DNA of 64,000 nucleotides from Vibrio splendidus. GTDB lineage: Bacteria; Pseudomonadota; Gammaproteobacteria; Enterobacterales; Vibrionaceae. Below, piece after piece: positions 1-8,534 of this stretch; position 1 is the stretch's first letter; every line of letters begins with the position of its first letter. Position numbers and translations under genes: made by a program. A model generated the notes under the pieces. The model was not told the origin of the DNA, searched no databases, and was given only the letters and a program-made list of their open reading frames with translations. The stretch lies in the NCBI RefSeq assembly GCF_001557875.1, contig NZ_LNRF01000001.1, positions 744,001-808,000 of the forward strand. The letters run 5' to 3'.

Positions 1-113
1 GTATCCTTCAGAATGTCTTTGGTAAGGGTACATTCCCCACATGGAATATTAACTTTAAATGGACCCCAGCTGCCTGCCCAACGGTATAGTGTAATCTTGA
101 CTGGTTTCTTCAT
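1..113 (-). CDS. Glutaredoxin-like protein, 5' end only (partial)
   Basis: Reading leftward from an ATG at 113, the frame stays open to the window edge and gives 37 residues. They begin MKKPVKITLYRWAG and include a CGEC pair (residues 27-30) after an aromatic beta-strand-like start. A short N-terminal strand followed by CxxC is what thioredoxin-fold proteins show, and the sequence resembles a Vibrio protein annotated as glutaredoxin. The start has a modest GAGG-like site about 9 bases upstream. It lies 68 bases downstream of the DMT permease on the same strand, so the two may be co-transcribed. Only the first 37 residues are visible, so the fold assignment is an inference; the existence of the gene is well supported. 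Confidence 0.6.
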   Translation of the reverse strand, partial: MKKPVKITLYRWAGSWGPFKVNIPCGECTLTKDILKD

Positions 114-181
114 GGTTACGGCCTCGTTTGAATTCTCTTATCCATATAGAACGGACAGCCGAACTATTTATTTCATCAACT

Positions 182-1072
182 CTAAGCTTTCTTTATTTTC
201 GACGGTTTTTTGGTTTCCCAATGGGTAATAAACGCTACTGACGCAATAATAATAGCAGCCCCTAGCCATAAACGCCCCGGCGGAACCCAACTAAACACAA
301 TCCAACCAGCTAAAACATTTAGCGGCAATTTCGCATGGTCAAACGGTTGAACAAATGAAGCATCAGCGACGGAATAAGCTTTTACAATTGCCCACTGAGC
401 GAGTGCTGTCATTACACCAATAACAACCAATATTCCCCAAATAGTACCGCCGCTTGGAGTCTGCCAATCAGGCGCGGCAAGTAGGATATTAAATGGCGTT
501 ATCAATAGTAAAAGGTAGACCACCATGGTTGAAGGGCTGTCTTGTGAAGAGAGCTTTTTCACCATCAATGAGTAGCATGCCCAAAAGAAAGCGGCGCCAA
601 CTGGTAACAGTGTTGCCCAGTTAAAGTCTTCAGCCCATGGCTCGAGAATAACCATCGCACCAGCGAAGCCTGCTAAGGTCGCTCCCCAACGAGCTGCCAC
701 AACTTTCTCTTTGAGAAACAACCCTGAACCTATGGTAGCGAATAGTGGCGATGTCATAAGAAGGGCAATGCCTTGCCAAATAGGTACTGGGTAAGCCAGT
801 GCCCATATCCAAAGTTGAATACCAATAACAGACAAGAAGACACGAAATACGTGCAATTTTAGGTTGTCGGTTTTTAGCGCGCGGCGAATCCCCAGCGTTT
901 TCAGATAAGGAAGAATCGCGAACAACGCGATAGCGTATTGAATGACGGCAACGGTAGTAGAAGTCAGTCCGAAGTGAATGCTAGCGATTTGGGTTAGGCT
1001 ATTAATAATGGCAAAGGCTAGGCCTGCGGTTAGCATCCAGCTAGCGCCTTGGATCGGATGGTGTTGTGACAT
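182..1072 (-). CDS. EamA/DMT-family permease
   Basis: A 296-residue integral inner membrane protein with about ten hydrophobic segments arranged as two similar halves, the layout of the drug/metabolite transporter (EamA, RhaT-like) family. Segments visible include TAGLAFAIINSL near the N-terminus, TTVAVIQYAIALFAILPYL, and a late VLAGWIVFSWVPP followed by WLGAAIIIASVAF; the tail is basic (ETKKPSKIKKA), consistent with a cytoplasmic C-terminus. Family length is 280-310 residues, so it is complete. Members export amino acids, metabolites or drugs; the substrate cannot be read from the sequence. The start at 1072 is the first ATG, with AGAAG just upstream. It precedes the glutaredoxin-like gene in the same direction. 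Confidence 0.85.
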   Translation of the reverse strand: MSQHHPIQGASWMLTAGLAFAIINSLTQIASIHFGLTSTTVAVIQYAIALFAILPYLKTLGIRRALKTDNLKLHVFRVFLSVIGIQLWIWALAYPVPIWQGIALLMTSPLFATIGSGLFLKEKVVAARWGATLAGFAGAMVILEPWAEDFNWATLLPVGAAFFWACYSLMVKKLSSQDSPSTMVVYLLLLITPFNILLAAPDWQTPSGGTIWGILVVIGVMTALAQWAIVKAYSVADASFVQPFDHAKLPLNVLAGWIVFSWVPPGRLWLGAAIIIASVAFITHWETKKPSKIKKA

Positions 1073-1171
1073 GATGCTTCTAATTATTTGATGTGGTCCG
1101 CCTATGATACGGATTTAGCAAGACTTAACCAGAAAAAGCATCGATGAAGTCAGTCAGAATATTTGAACATG

Positions 1172-1202
1172 AAAAAAGGTTGAGCCATTGCCCAACCTTT
1201 TT
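1172..1202 (-). terminator. Rho-independent terminator of the porin gene
   Basis: Stem AAAAGGTTG (1174-1182) pairs with CAACCTTTT (1193-1201), followed on the minus strand by a U-run. It lies 26 bases past the porin stop. The A/T flanks on both sides could make it work in both directions. Confidence 0.8.
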
Positions 1203-1227
1203 AGCCTCTATCTAAAGTCGATTTAGA

Positions 1228-2181
1228 TTAGAAGTCGTAACGGATGCCCGCTTGTAGCTGGTCATCTTTATTGTCTAGTTGTTCAAACTTGTAACCAGCA
1301 TAGGTACGAATATGGCCATTAAACTTGTATACCGCTTCAACAGCAAAGTTATTTGCTTCTTCGTCAGCCGCTTTATCGAACTCACCGTAGTTGTATACAC
1401 CAATTAGTGATAACTGCTTAGTTGCTTTGAAGATAGCTGAAAGCTCGTAGCCAGTGTAATCTTCATCTGCAACTGAAGCCATTGTGTATAAGCCACCAAC
1501 AGTAAACGCATCCATCGAGAATTGAGCGACAAGGTTAATCTGGTCATCATCGAAGTTACCATTCTTTTGAGAAACGTAACCAGCACCAAGATCAAAAGCG
1601 CCTAAGTTGTACATAGCAGCAAGACCAAAGCTGTCCGCATCTTTTTCATCGGCTGCGATGTAGTTTGCTTGAACTGTCAACGCGTCAAATTCGCCAGAGT
1701 AAAGGAAGTTGTTTTCGCGTTTGTCTTTGTTACCAGCGACAGCATCAGCGGCATCTGCACCAAATGTAGCCATCGTATCTGTAATATCTGTCAACATTAC
1801 TTGAGCCGAGTCTTGCTTACCGTAAGAAAATTCTCCGAAGTTGGTACCAAGACCAGCAAAGAAGTAACGGTTAGTAAGTGAGTCAGTTTTTTCTCCGTTA
1901 ACACCAACAGCTGTGTCTCCTGTAAACTCAGCTTCATATTTACCAAAGCCGTATAGTTCATCAGAAACTTGAGTCTTTCCTGAGATATTTACACGGGCAC
2001 GTGACTTGTCTTTAAAAGAGCTGTCAGACGCACTTTCGTTGTTATCAGAGACGTTGAAGCGAGCTTCCGCACGACCGCCAATTTTAAGCTCCGTACCATC
2101 CGAGCTGTAAACTGTTGCTGCTAGAGATGAACCTGAAACTAGTGCCGCTACCACTGCAGAAGCTAGAACTGCCTTTTTCAT
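1228..2181 (-). CDS. Outer membrane porin (Gram-negative general porin, OmpU/OmpC-like)
   Basis: A 317-residue secreted beta-barrel protein. It has a signal peptide (MKKAVLASAVVAALVSGSSL, cut near SLA-A), then alternating amphipathic strands with short Asp/Asn-rich turns, a loop-3-like segment around ADAADAVAGNKDKREN, and a C-terminal strand ending in Tyr-Asp-Phe (GIRYDF), the signal for BAM-dependent insertion. These are features of the trimeric porin family, which admits small hydrophilic solutes. I chose ATG 2181 rather than GTG 2187 because an AAGG site lies about 9 bases upstream of 2181. A terminator follows at 1172-1202. The length fits OmpU-type porins (310-340), but the exact orthologue is not certain. 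It stands alone, with a long AT-rich leader region upstream. Confidence 0.85.
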   Translation of the reverse strand: MKKAVLASAVVAALVSGSSLAATVYSSDGTELKIGGRAEARFNVSDNNESASDSSFKDKSRARVNISGKTQVSDELYGFGKYEAEFTGDTAVGVNGEKTDSLTNRYFFAGLGTNFGEFSYGKQDSAQVMLTDITDTMATFGADAADAVAGNKDKRENNFLYSGEFDALTVQANYIAADEKDADSFGLAAMYNLGAFDLGAGYVSQKNGNFDDDQINLVAQFSMDAFTVGGLYTMASVADEDYTGYELSAIFKATKQLSLIGVYNYGEFDKAADEEANNFAVEAVYKFNGHIRTYAGYKFEQLDNKDDQLQAGIRYDF

Positions 2182-2557
2182 AATCACTTACCTTGTATTT
2201 TAAAATCCGTGAGCAATGTGCTCTCCGTTTCGATATGAAGCTAATTTAGATCAGACAAATTAAGCTTTCATTTCCATAAAATTACATTTTCGTGAATGGG
2301 GAACTTTTTTAAGTGTTGATTTTATTGCACTTTTATTTCATGAGGCTGAGTTTTCTGTGAATAGTTATACAAGTTGCGCGTATTTCAAAGGTCACATTGA
2401 CAAGTTTACCTCGGAATCACGTATGTCGATGGTGGTGAATTTTGGGAGCGCTTCAGGGCTTGTTAATCTGATTAACTGCTTGTACTGGTTAAGATATCCT
2501 CTATGATGCAAAAACTTAGAAGAGAATCGATTTTGCTCAACAAGATGGAGACGTTGG
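2182..2557. other. Divergent intergenic region, porin / AstE-like
   Basis: About 375 bases between divergent genes. It holds no convincing open frame. It is AT-rich next to the porin, where an imperfect inverted repeat (AAGCTAATT at about 2236, AATTAAGCTT at about 2259) lies in what would be the porin mRNA leader. A candidate promoter for the rightward gene is listed separately. Confidence 0.5.
2480..2507 (+). promoter_or_regulatory. Candidate sigma-70 promoter for the AstE-like gene
   Basis: TTGTAC (2480-2485), a 16-base spacer, and TATGAT (2502-2507), about 50 bases before the ATG at 2558. This is a match to consensus by eye only. Confidence 0.4.
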
Positions 2558-3574
2558 ATGAAAACAGAGTACTTAGGCGATGTTTTACAAGGTAGGCAGG
2601 TTATTGGCTCCTTGAATGTTGAAGACCTACCCGTTGGAGAGCACCAGTTTTGGTTTCAAGTCACCAGTGATGGGTTAGGGCAACCTAAGAACATGCCGGT
2701 TTCTGTTTTTAAAGGCAGTCAAGAAGGCCCTAAGTTGATGATCACTGCCGGCATTCACGGTGATGAGTTAAACGGAGTGTTGGCTGCACAGCAAATTATC
2801 AGAGACTTAGTCGGTAAAACTCTCAAAGGTACGGTAACGATTGTACCTACGGTGAATTTGTCTGGTTTGCTAAACCATAGCCGTGATTTTATATCTTCGG
2901 ATCCGGGTTCTTGCCCTGCCAATCTTAATCGACTCTTTCCGGGTGATGCTAATGGCTTGGCAGCGGAGCGCTTTGTTGCGTCTTTGTGGGAGCGCTTACT
3001 TAAGCATAATGCCACCTTTGCCGTTGACCTCCACACTCAAACTCGTGGTGCAGTCTATCCACTCTATGTGTTTGCTGATTATCGAATTGAACAATGTTTG
3101 GAGATGGCGAGGCTGATGCAGCCCGATTGTGTTCTGAATGACCCTGGCGACCCAGGTATTTTAGAAACAGTTTGGAATCGAAGTGGAATACCAAGCATCA
3201 CGGTGGAAGTGGGGATGGGTAAGTTTACTCAGCCTGACATGATTCAACGAGCGGTAGATGGTGTTTTTAACATGCTGTCTTATTATCAAATGTTCGAAAT
3301 TGACCTAAATAACCCAGACAAAATGCAGCTGCCGAGTATGGATTGGATTGAAGGTAACAGTGTGGTGTCTATTCGTGCTGATATTGGTGGTTTTGTTTTG
3401 CCTCAGGTCGAGCTTTTACAAAGCGTGGAGCAAGATGATTTGTTAGCCATTCAATACGATGCTTTTGGAAATGAGTGTCGCCGTTATCACGCGCCGTCTG
3501 CTGGACGTGTCCTTAGCTATAACGTGGATGCGTTAAGGGAGCCAGGTGCACTTGTTTGTCGCTTGCTAAGTTAG
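2558..3574 (+). CDS. Succinylglutamate desuccinylase/aspartoacylase-family zinc hydrolase
   Basis: A 338-residue cytoplasmic enzyme of the M14 AstE/AspA group, which removes acyl groups from amino-acid-like substrates using one zinc. The first zinc motif is GIHGDELNG (His and Glu ligands, about residues 66-74), the third ligand is in AVDLHTQTRG (about 155-164), and the general base is probably the Glu in SITVEVGMG (about 216-224). The C-terminal part (VVSIRADIGGFVLPQV) is the beta domain typical of the family. ATG 2558 follows GGAG with 7 bases between. No ast-pathway neighbours are present, so the substrate is unknown. It is monocistronic, with stem-loops between it and the convergent scs operon. 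Confidence 0.8.
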   Translation: MKTEYLGDVLQGRQVIGSLNVEDLPVGEHQFWFQVTSDGLGQPKNMPVSVFKGSQEGPKLMITAGIHGDELNGVLAAQQIIRDLVGKTLKGTVTIVPTVNLSGLLNHSRDFISSDPGSCPANLNRLFPGDANGLAAERFVASLWERLLKHNATFAVDLHTQTRGAVYPLYVFADYRIEQCLEMARLMQPDCVLNDPGDPGILETVWNRSGIPSITVEVGMGKFTQPDMIQRAVDGVFNMLSYYQMFEIDLNNPDKMQLPSMDWIEGNSVVSIRADIGGFVLPQVELLQSVEQDDLLAIQYDAFGNECRRYHAPSAGRVLSYNVDALREPGALVCRLLS

Positions 3575-3630
3575 GGCTCAGTCGATTGGACGTTTCAGTG
3601 TTAATGCACTGTGTCGCTATCTAAAACGCG

Positions 3631-3660
3631 TAAAAAAAAGACCGAGCAGGGCTCGGTCAA
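3631..3660 (-). terminator. Stem-loop with T-tract on the minus strand
   Basis: GACCGAGC (3640-3647) pairs with GCTCGGTC (3651-3658). The T-run appears only on the minus strand (the A-run 3632-3639 read backwards), so it would stop leftward transcripts escaping the scs operon before they reach the AstE-like gene. Confidence 0.7.
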
Positions 3661-3812
3661 AGGACAGTTTTCTTGAGTTAACCCGTCTTGGACTCATCGA
3701 GAGAACTGCTTTTAGAGTAGCGAGGGTAGATTAAGAATCCATTGCAAGATAGTGACACTTCGACTGTTTATCTGTGTCAAAAATAATATTGAAGACATTA
3801 TCTTAAGCTCAT

Positions 3813-3850
3813 CAAAAAGCCGACTGCGAGTTACGCGAGTCGGCTTTTAT
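3813..3850. terminator. Bidirectional terminator between AstE-like gene and scs operon
   Basis: AAAAGCCGACT pairs with AGTCGGCTTTT, with an inner GCG/CGC extension and A/T flanks on both sides. It lies between convergent genes and can serve both. Confidence 0.85.
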
Positions 3851-3889
3851 TCACTTCTCTTTCGAATCTTTATCTCTAACTACACTCAA

Positions 3890-4609
3890 TTAAAAAGCGT
3901 CATCCACGATATCTTTAAGTCGGTCGTAAGGCACATATCCTGGTAAAACATTTCCGTTCATCATCATGGTTGGAGTGCCCGTTAAGCCGAGTGCACTGAA
4001 CGTTTGATGGTTAGTGGTTAGAACTTGGTTTTGTTCTTGAGTTGTTTTTAGCTCCGTCTCTGTTCCCGTCTTCTTGGCAACGGCCTCTAGTGAGCTTTTC
4101 GAGTGAATGCCGCTTTTCGCCATCAATAATTTATTAACCTCAGGGAATGCTTCTGGGTTATCTTTCCATACCTTCATCGCGTATAGCGCTGCGTTGGTGT
4201 TTAGACCTGAAACCTGTTGCTGCTTAAACGATAAGTATACGTTGATCACTTTAATATCGCTGTTTTCAGAGGCTAATTGAACCAAGCCTTTTTCCAAGCG
4301 CTTACAGTAAGGACAGTTATAGTCGGTAAAATTAACGATGACCGATTTGCCATCTGGATTACCAAGGATCGGATGAGCGTCATTGTTGTATAACCAATCA
4401 TGGCTTTCCGCTTGGGCTTTCTTCGCTTGCTCTTGACCTGCTACGTACTGCTCTAAACTGGTATGCAACCCAGAAATTGTTGAAGGGTTCTCTTTCAGGA
4501 ATTGATTAATTTCTTCAAGTTGTTGAGTTTGCTCTTTGTTTAATTCGGCGAAGGCATTAGTACTCAATAGTGAGCCTAAAATCAGTGCGCTTATCAGATG
4601 CTTTTTCAT
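3890..4609 (-). CDS. scsC: ScsC-like periplasmic DsbA-family thiol oxidoreductase
   Basis: A 239-residue exported protein with a signal peptide (MKKHLISALILGSLL, cut after AFA). Residues about 23-75 are a charged helical stretch (NKEQTQQLEEINQFLKEN onward), then a thioredoxin fold begins with FTDYNCPYCKRL, active site CPYC at 99-102, and the cis-proline loop TGTPTMM near residue 213. In the Scs family ScsC is a disulfide isomerase or reductase kept reduced by ScsB; an N-terminal helix of this kind makes Proteus ScsC a trimer, so this copy may also oligomerise (inference). It is the last gene of the leftward scs operon, 127 bases after scsD with a perfect stem-loop between. A plain DsbA-like role is the alternative. 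Confidence 0.8.
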   Translation of the reverse strand: MKKHLISALILGSLLSTNAFAELNKEQTQQLEEINQFLKENPSTISGLHTSLEQYVAGQEQAKKAQAESHDWLYNNDAHPILGNPDGKSVIVNFTDYNCPYCKRLEKGLVQLASENSDIKVINVYLSFKQQQVSGLNTNAALYAMKVWKDNPEAFPEVNKLLMAKSGIHSKSSLEAVAKKTGTETELKTTQEQNQVLTTNHQTFSALGLTGTPTMMMNGNVLPGYVPYDRLKDIVDDAF

Positions 4610-4635
4610 ATTGTCTTTTCTCTAATTCGTGATAA

Positions 4636-4663
4636 TTGTGAGCGCTTATTGGGTTGCGCTCAC
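4636..4663 (-). promoter_or_regulatory. Intercistronic stem-loop between scsD and scsC
   Basis: TGTGAGCGC (4636-4644) and GCGCTCACA (4655-4663) form a perfect 9-bp stem with a 10-base loop, in the gap just upstream of scsC. There is no T-run, so it is more likely an mRNA processing or stabilising element, or an operator, than a terminator. Confidence 0.55.
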
Positions 4664-4736
4664 ATTAATGTTGTTTGTTAAACTGGCTGAGTCGGTTTAT
4701 TCACTTAGCTTTGCTCTGTTTTTCTTTATGAGCGAG

Positions 4737-5306
4737 TTAGGCAAAGTAGGTTCTTAACCACAGTCCTATAGGAGAAGTAACGCCTGTTGCGATACTGCTG
4801 ATCTTTCCGTCTTTGATGATGACGATGCTTGGAGTGACATTAACGCCCCAACTTCTGCTGATTGATCCAGAAAGATCATTGATAACAGGGAAGTCATATT
4901 CTTTTGCATCCAAGTAGCGTTGGACACGCTCGTCTGGACCAGACGATAGAGCGACCGAAACCACCTGATGGGAGTCGTTGAAGCTATTGACGGTTGGGCT
5001 CACAAATTTGCAGGCACCACACCAAGTCGCCCAAAAATAGACAATGACTGGCTTACCATTTTTGCTTAGCTCGATAACATCAATATCTACGCCTTGGAGC
5101 GATTGACCCACAATTGGAACCGCATCGCCCTGAGGCATACTTCTGCTGTGATAAAAGTCCATGGCGAATGAAACCACGCCAACGATAAGTATCATTGAAA
5201 CCAGTTCCTTTCCCCACTTCTTAAGACGACTTGGCTTTTTGGCCTCACTCTTTACAGTGCTGTCTTCAGCCGAGCTAGATTTCTCTTCATTGTTGGGAGT
5301 CTTCAT
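4737..5306 (-). CDS. scsD: ScsD-like membrane-anchored TlpA-type thioredoxin
   Basis: A 189-residue protein with a charged cytoplasmic start, one membrane anchor at about 36-52 (SMILIVGVVSFAMDF), and a periplasmic thioredoxin domain with WATWCGACK, active site CGAC at 96-99, and the cis-proline segment GVNVTPSIVII near 158. This is the TlpA/ResA/ScsD layout. In the Scs system ScsD is the membrane-tethered partner of ScsB. Its ATG lies 3 bases after the scsB stop, so translation is probably coupled. The order B-D-C differs from Salmonella scsABCD. Confidence 0.8.
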   Translation of the reverse strand: MKTPNNEEKSSSAEDSTVKSEAKKPSRLKKWGKELVSMILIVGVVSFAMDFYHSRSMPQGDAVPIVGQSLQGVDIDVIELSKNGKPVIVYFWATWCGACKFVSPTVNSFNDSHQVVSVALSSGPDERVQRYLDAKEYDFPVINDLSGSISRSWGVNVTPSIVIIKDGKISSIATGVTSPIGLWLRTYFA

Positions 5307-5309
5307 CAG

Positions 5310-7421
5310 TTATCTCGCAGCATCGATGGCTTGAACGACAGTGTCACTGTTGAGAATGACAGGCAGTGGAATACCGTTTTTATAGCTTGGACCGTAGACG
5401 ATATTAAATGGCACACCAAATCGCCCATTACTTTGTAAGTATTGAGTGACACTTTCACTTGGTGTTGTCCAATCGCCTTTCATCAAAACAATGTCTTCTT
5501 GTTGCAGGTGGCTGTAGACAGGATCTTGAAGAATGACGCCAATTTTGTTGGCTTTACAGGTGATACACCAATCAGCAGTTACATCAACAAAGACCGTTTT
5601 GCCTTCATCAACGAGCTGAGGGATTTGCTTCGCATCCAGCTTTTGCCAAGCGAGATCGTCAATAATCGGAGTCGCCCAGTTATCAGCGGTGACACTGCCG
5701 ACGATCAATGCAGCACCAAACACCAAGGTTGTGGTAGCGACGATAGGAATAAGCACCTTGCGACCCAACTTACGGCCAATCCAAACCAATACTGAAATCA
5801 CGATAAATAGCGACAGCAGGATAGTTGGGAATTTACCAATGAATGGGCTCATAAGGCTTGTTAGCCATAAGCTGGTAATGAACATCATTAAGCCAAACAC
5901 CAGCTTAACTTTGAACATCCACGCCCCAGGCTTTGGAAGCAATTTGGTTAGGCTTGGGAATAGCGCAAAGATCAACCAAGGCGCACTCATACCGATACCA
6001 AGCGCGATGAAGATTGCCCATAACTCTTGATAGCTTGCTCCGAGTGCATACGCGACTGCGGTTCCTAGGAATGGCGCGCTACACGGCGTTGCTAACAGCG
6101 TTGCAAACATGCCTTGAACAAAGTGGCCTGAATGTGAGTCATCGCCTTTGGTTGCAATCCAAGTGTTTAAACCTGACGGTAGTCTGAATTCGAATAACCC
6201 AAGCAGGTTAATCGAGAACAGCAAAGTGATGATCAGCATGAACCCGATGAACCAAACATTTTGGAATTGGATTCCCCAACCAATCGCATTACCACCCATT
6301 TTTAGAGCGGTCATACCTAGGGCTAACAGCGCAAATGATGTAATGACACCTGAAGCAGAAGCTAGGAATGACAGTCGAATATGACGATTAGATGCACCTT
6401 GGTTTTGAATGATGCTGTTTAACTTCATTCCTAATACTGGCAACACACATGGCATGATGTTGAGGATCAAACCACCAATTAAAGCAAAGCCAATCATTGC
6501 CAGAAAGCCGTTGTTGCTTGTTTGATAAGTGATCGGTTGTGACCCAACTTGAGCCGTCATCTCTTCGGCAAAATTAGTGTCTGAAACAGTGACACTCACT
6601 GTACGGTCCGTTAAGTCGACTTCACCGATCCAGTTGCTCACATCAAATACGGCTGTCATTGTATTGTCTGTGATGTGGACGCTTGGTTGAGAGAAGAAGT
6701 CATCAATCACTTCTTGCCCGTCAATCAACACCATCGGCTTGTCCCAGCCATCTTTACTTGTCAGCTGAGTAACCAATTGCTGCTTGCTCTTATCCCAAAA
6801 CAGACCGTTCACCGAAGTGCGGTTAGCTTCTCGTGGCGACTGGCTCATGCCTTGGTTGAACAAGAACATCGCTTCTTGATCGATCGCTAAAGTTTGTGGG
6901 TCAATCGGCAGTTCGATATCGTAATCGGTTAACACACAGATATTGGTACACGACGGAAAGGTAAACGACGCCCTGAATATTGCAGGCTTTGTGTTGTCTT
7001 TCAGGGTTAACGTGACAGGAAAGCTGACGTGCTTTTTGTAACCTAACGTCATGACGTCAAGCTGCTCGTAATACTTAGGTATCGGCCAATGCCAATCTAC
7101 TGACTCAATGTTTGTTGAACCAGACCAGTCCCAGCTTGGCGGAATGCCACCTTCGCCAGGGCTGCGCCAATAGGTTTTCCAGTCGCCGTCGAGCACGACA
7201 TCGAGCACGGTTTGGATCTTAGAGCCGTCATCCGACTGTTCACCTGTCGACATCATTCGCATCTTAACAGGCGGATGCTCAGGCACACTAAGCCAGCCCG
7301 TTGTCTGTGCCAAGGCGGTAAATGACGTCATAACCAAAAGGGCAGTGACTAAGGTTTTCGCGCATGTACGCATAGAGAATGCCAATGAATCGACAAACTT
7401 AGTTAGTAGTGTGTTGTACAC
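5310..7421 (-). CDS. scsB: ScsB, DsbD-like transmembrane electron transporter
   Basis: A 703-residue protein that carries electrons from cytoplasmic thioredoxin across the inner membrane to periplasmic partners. It has a signal peptide (to about residue 38), a long periplasmic alpha domain with CTNIC (two Cys) near 157-161, then about eight membrane segments with paired cysteines in NIMPCVLPVLG and ATPCSAPFLG, and a C-terminal thioredoxin domain with DWCITCKANK. All six redox cysteines are present. The extended alpha domain, with DGDWKTYWRSPGEGG near its start, separates ScsB from classic DsbD (about 570 residues). The start is GTG at 7421, supported by GGAG 8 bases upstream. It heads scsB-scsD-scsC; the substrates are inferred to be those two proteins. 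Confidence 0.88.
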   Translation of the reverse strand: MYNTLLTKFVDSLAFSMRTCAKTLVTALLVMTSFTALAQTTGWLSVPEHPPVKMRMMSTGEQSDDGSKIQTVLDVVLDGDWKTYWRSPGEGGIPPSWDWSGSTNIESVDWHWPIPKYYEQLDVMTLGYKKHVSFPVTLTLKDNTKPAIFRASFTFPSCTNICVLTDYDIELPIDPQTLAIDQEAMFLFNQGMSQSPREANRTSVNGLFWDKSKQQLVTQLTSKDGWDKPMVLIDGQEVIDDFFSQPSVHITDNTMTAVFDVSNWIGEVDLTDRTVSVTVSDTNFAEEMTAQVGSQPITYQTSNNGFLAMIGFALIGGLILNIMPCVLPVLGMKLNSIIQNQGASNRHIRLSFLASASGVITSFALLALGMTALKMGGNAIGWGIQFQNVWFIGFMLIITLLFSINLLGLFEFRLPSGLNTWIATKGDDSHSGHFVQGMFATLLATPCSAPFLGTAVAYALGASYQELWAIFIALGIGMSAPWLIFALFPSLTKLLPKPGAWMFKVKLVFGLMMFITSLWLTSLMSPFIGKFPTILLSLFIVISVLVWIGRKLGRKVLIPIVATTTLVFGAALIVGSVTADNWATPIIDDLAWQKLDAKQIPQLVDEGKTVFVDVTADWCITCKANKIGVILQDPVYSHLQQEDIVLMKGDWTTPSESVTQYLQSNGRFGVPFNIVYGPSYKNGIPLPVILNSDTVVQAIDAAR

Positions 7422-7468
7422 AAATGTATCTCCAAAAAATAAATAAAAGGGTGTAGTAGCCCGGTTAT

Positions 7469-7957
7469 TTACTCTCTAAATATACAGTGCTTTAGATGCA
7501 ATCGGTGTTTTGTAGGTCGAGTAGAGCGATGATTGTCTCTAGATAATCTCGAGATGTGAGGAGGTAAGTTAAATGCAACAGCAATAATAAGTACGAATGG
7601 GATCAGCCAGCCGGTTTTCGGGGCGGCAAAGGTCAGCATTTTCGAACTTAGGCTGCATGAACTTGAATTGGGAGACGTTAACATTTTTGAGGCTTCTAAA
7701 CCGAAAACGCTGGCGTATAGAGCAGCCATTTTTTCTGAAGAAGCAATGTCGGTTTGAGGATTACTGGTTTCTGTGTGAGCTTGTGCATCAACCAGGACAG
7801 ATTGACCATTAGCGGATGCAGATAACGATACTTTCTTTACGGCCAGAGTACTTGCCAGACAAGTTATGATAACCAGTCCGGTAAGGAAGAGCGCCCAAAG
7901 CGAGTGCTTTTGTCGGCGGTTCTGTGTGGATAAGAAAAGTAGCGATGTGTTCAGCAA
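7469..7957 (-). CDS. Unknown membrane protein at the head of the scs operon
   Basis: A 162-residue frame, TTG start, ending 47 bases before scsB on the same strand. Two hydrophobic segments are visible: SLWALFLTGLVIITCLAS (about 19-36) and GWLIPFVLIIAVAFNLP (about 116-132), with a polar Ser/Thr-rich stretch between and a basic, His-containing tail (NHRSTRPTKHRLHLKHC). In Salmonella a small membrane protein, ScsA, precedes scsB, and this gene holds the same place; I cannot show homology. The start lacks a clear ribosome binding site, so the true N-terminus may lie further in. His and Cys in the tail could bind copper, which is speculation. Confidence 0.5.
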   Translation of the reverse strand: MLNTSLLFLSTQNRRQKHSLWALFLTGLVIITCLASTLAVKKVSLSASANGQSVLVDAQAHTETSNPQTDIASSEKMAALYASVFGLEASKMLTSPNSSSCSLSSKMLTFAAPKTGWLIPFVLIIAVAFNLPPHISRLSRDNHRSTRPTKHRLHLKHCIFRE

Positions 7958-8285
7958 ATTAGTCAGTAATCAAATCTGTTAGTCGTTAAAGCGAGCTCAT
8001 TGAATTGTGGCTAGCTTAGATAAGTTCTCTTCGCGTCACAAGTCATAAAATGGTTAAAGTGAAACTATGTATAAACGCGGGAAACCGAAGATACACGATA
8101 AACGACGCATAAACCCCAATTCATGCGAATACGACATTGAGCTCGAGCTAAAGTTCACAACAATCGACACTTATTGAGAATTTATTGTGTATTGACGGGG
8201 TTATTCATAATGAGGTGATACAAAAAAGCCCAACAGATCGTCGATGGACGTGTTGGGCTTTAATCATTGGTGCTATTGGAAAGGC
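7958..8285. other. Intergenic region upstream of the scs operon
   Basis: About 330 bases between two leftward genes. The right part holds the terminator at 8222-8261 of the 82-residue gene; the left part should hold the scs promoter. I saw no clear CueR- or CpxR-type site and no convincing open frame. Confidence 0.5.
8222..8261 (-). terminator. Terminator of the 82-residue gene
   Basis: AAAGCCCAACA (8225-8235) pairs with TGTTGGGCTTT (8251-8261), with a minus-strand T-run at the outer end. It lies 25 bases past the stop codon. Confidence 0.85.
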
Positions 8286-8534
8286 TTAGTGAGTGCGGCG
8301 AGGGCCATTACGTACCAAGTCTTTACCGTTATCAAACACTTCTTTGGTGATCCAGCGAGCAAGCAGAACTTTGTGGCTGCTGTTGAATACAGCAACGAAG
8401 TGACGACCATCTGAATTATTGGTTGCCATGCCTACGCCTTCAACGCCTTCAAGACCTAAACCGCCAGCTTCCACTGAAATTAGGAATTGTTCTAGTTCTT
8501 CCAGAGACTCAATAATATCAAGTTCGTTGTTCAT
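8286..8534 (-). CDS. Small conserved-looking protein of unknown function (82 aa)
   Basis: I place the start at ATG 8534 (MNNELDIIESLEELEQ), not at the longer frame from 8645: the upstream 37 residues are basic and low-confidence in composition, and AGAGAG precedes 8534. The product is acidic at the N-terminus (predicted helix, residues 3-17), then has a Gly-rich turn (GGLGLEGVEGVGMAT) and an alternating strand region (HFVAVFNSSHKVLLARWIT), ending in a basic NGPRRTH tail. No signal peptide or membrane segment. I do not recognise a family. It is monocistronic, with a strong terminator, which supports a real gene. Confidence 0.65.
   Translation of the reverse strand: MNNELDIIESLEELEQFLISVEAGGLGLEGVEGVGMATNNSDGRHFVAVFNSSHKVLLARWITKEVFDNGKDLVRNGPRRTH

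Noticed and set aside
13..228. 71-codon plus-strand frame at the left edge
   Set aside because: Opposite the glutaredoxin-like start and the DMT 3' end; no start signals.
3752..3946. 64-codon frame over the terminator at 3813-3850
   Set aside because: It crosses a strong stem-loop and overlaps the end of scsC; not credible as a gene.
4636..4663. Resemblance of the stem to lac-operator halves (TGTGAGCGC)
   Set aside because: The halves are 10 bases apart and no LacI-type gene is near; kept only as a stem-loop.
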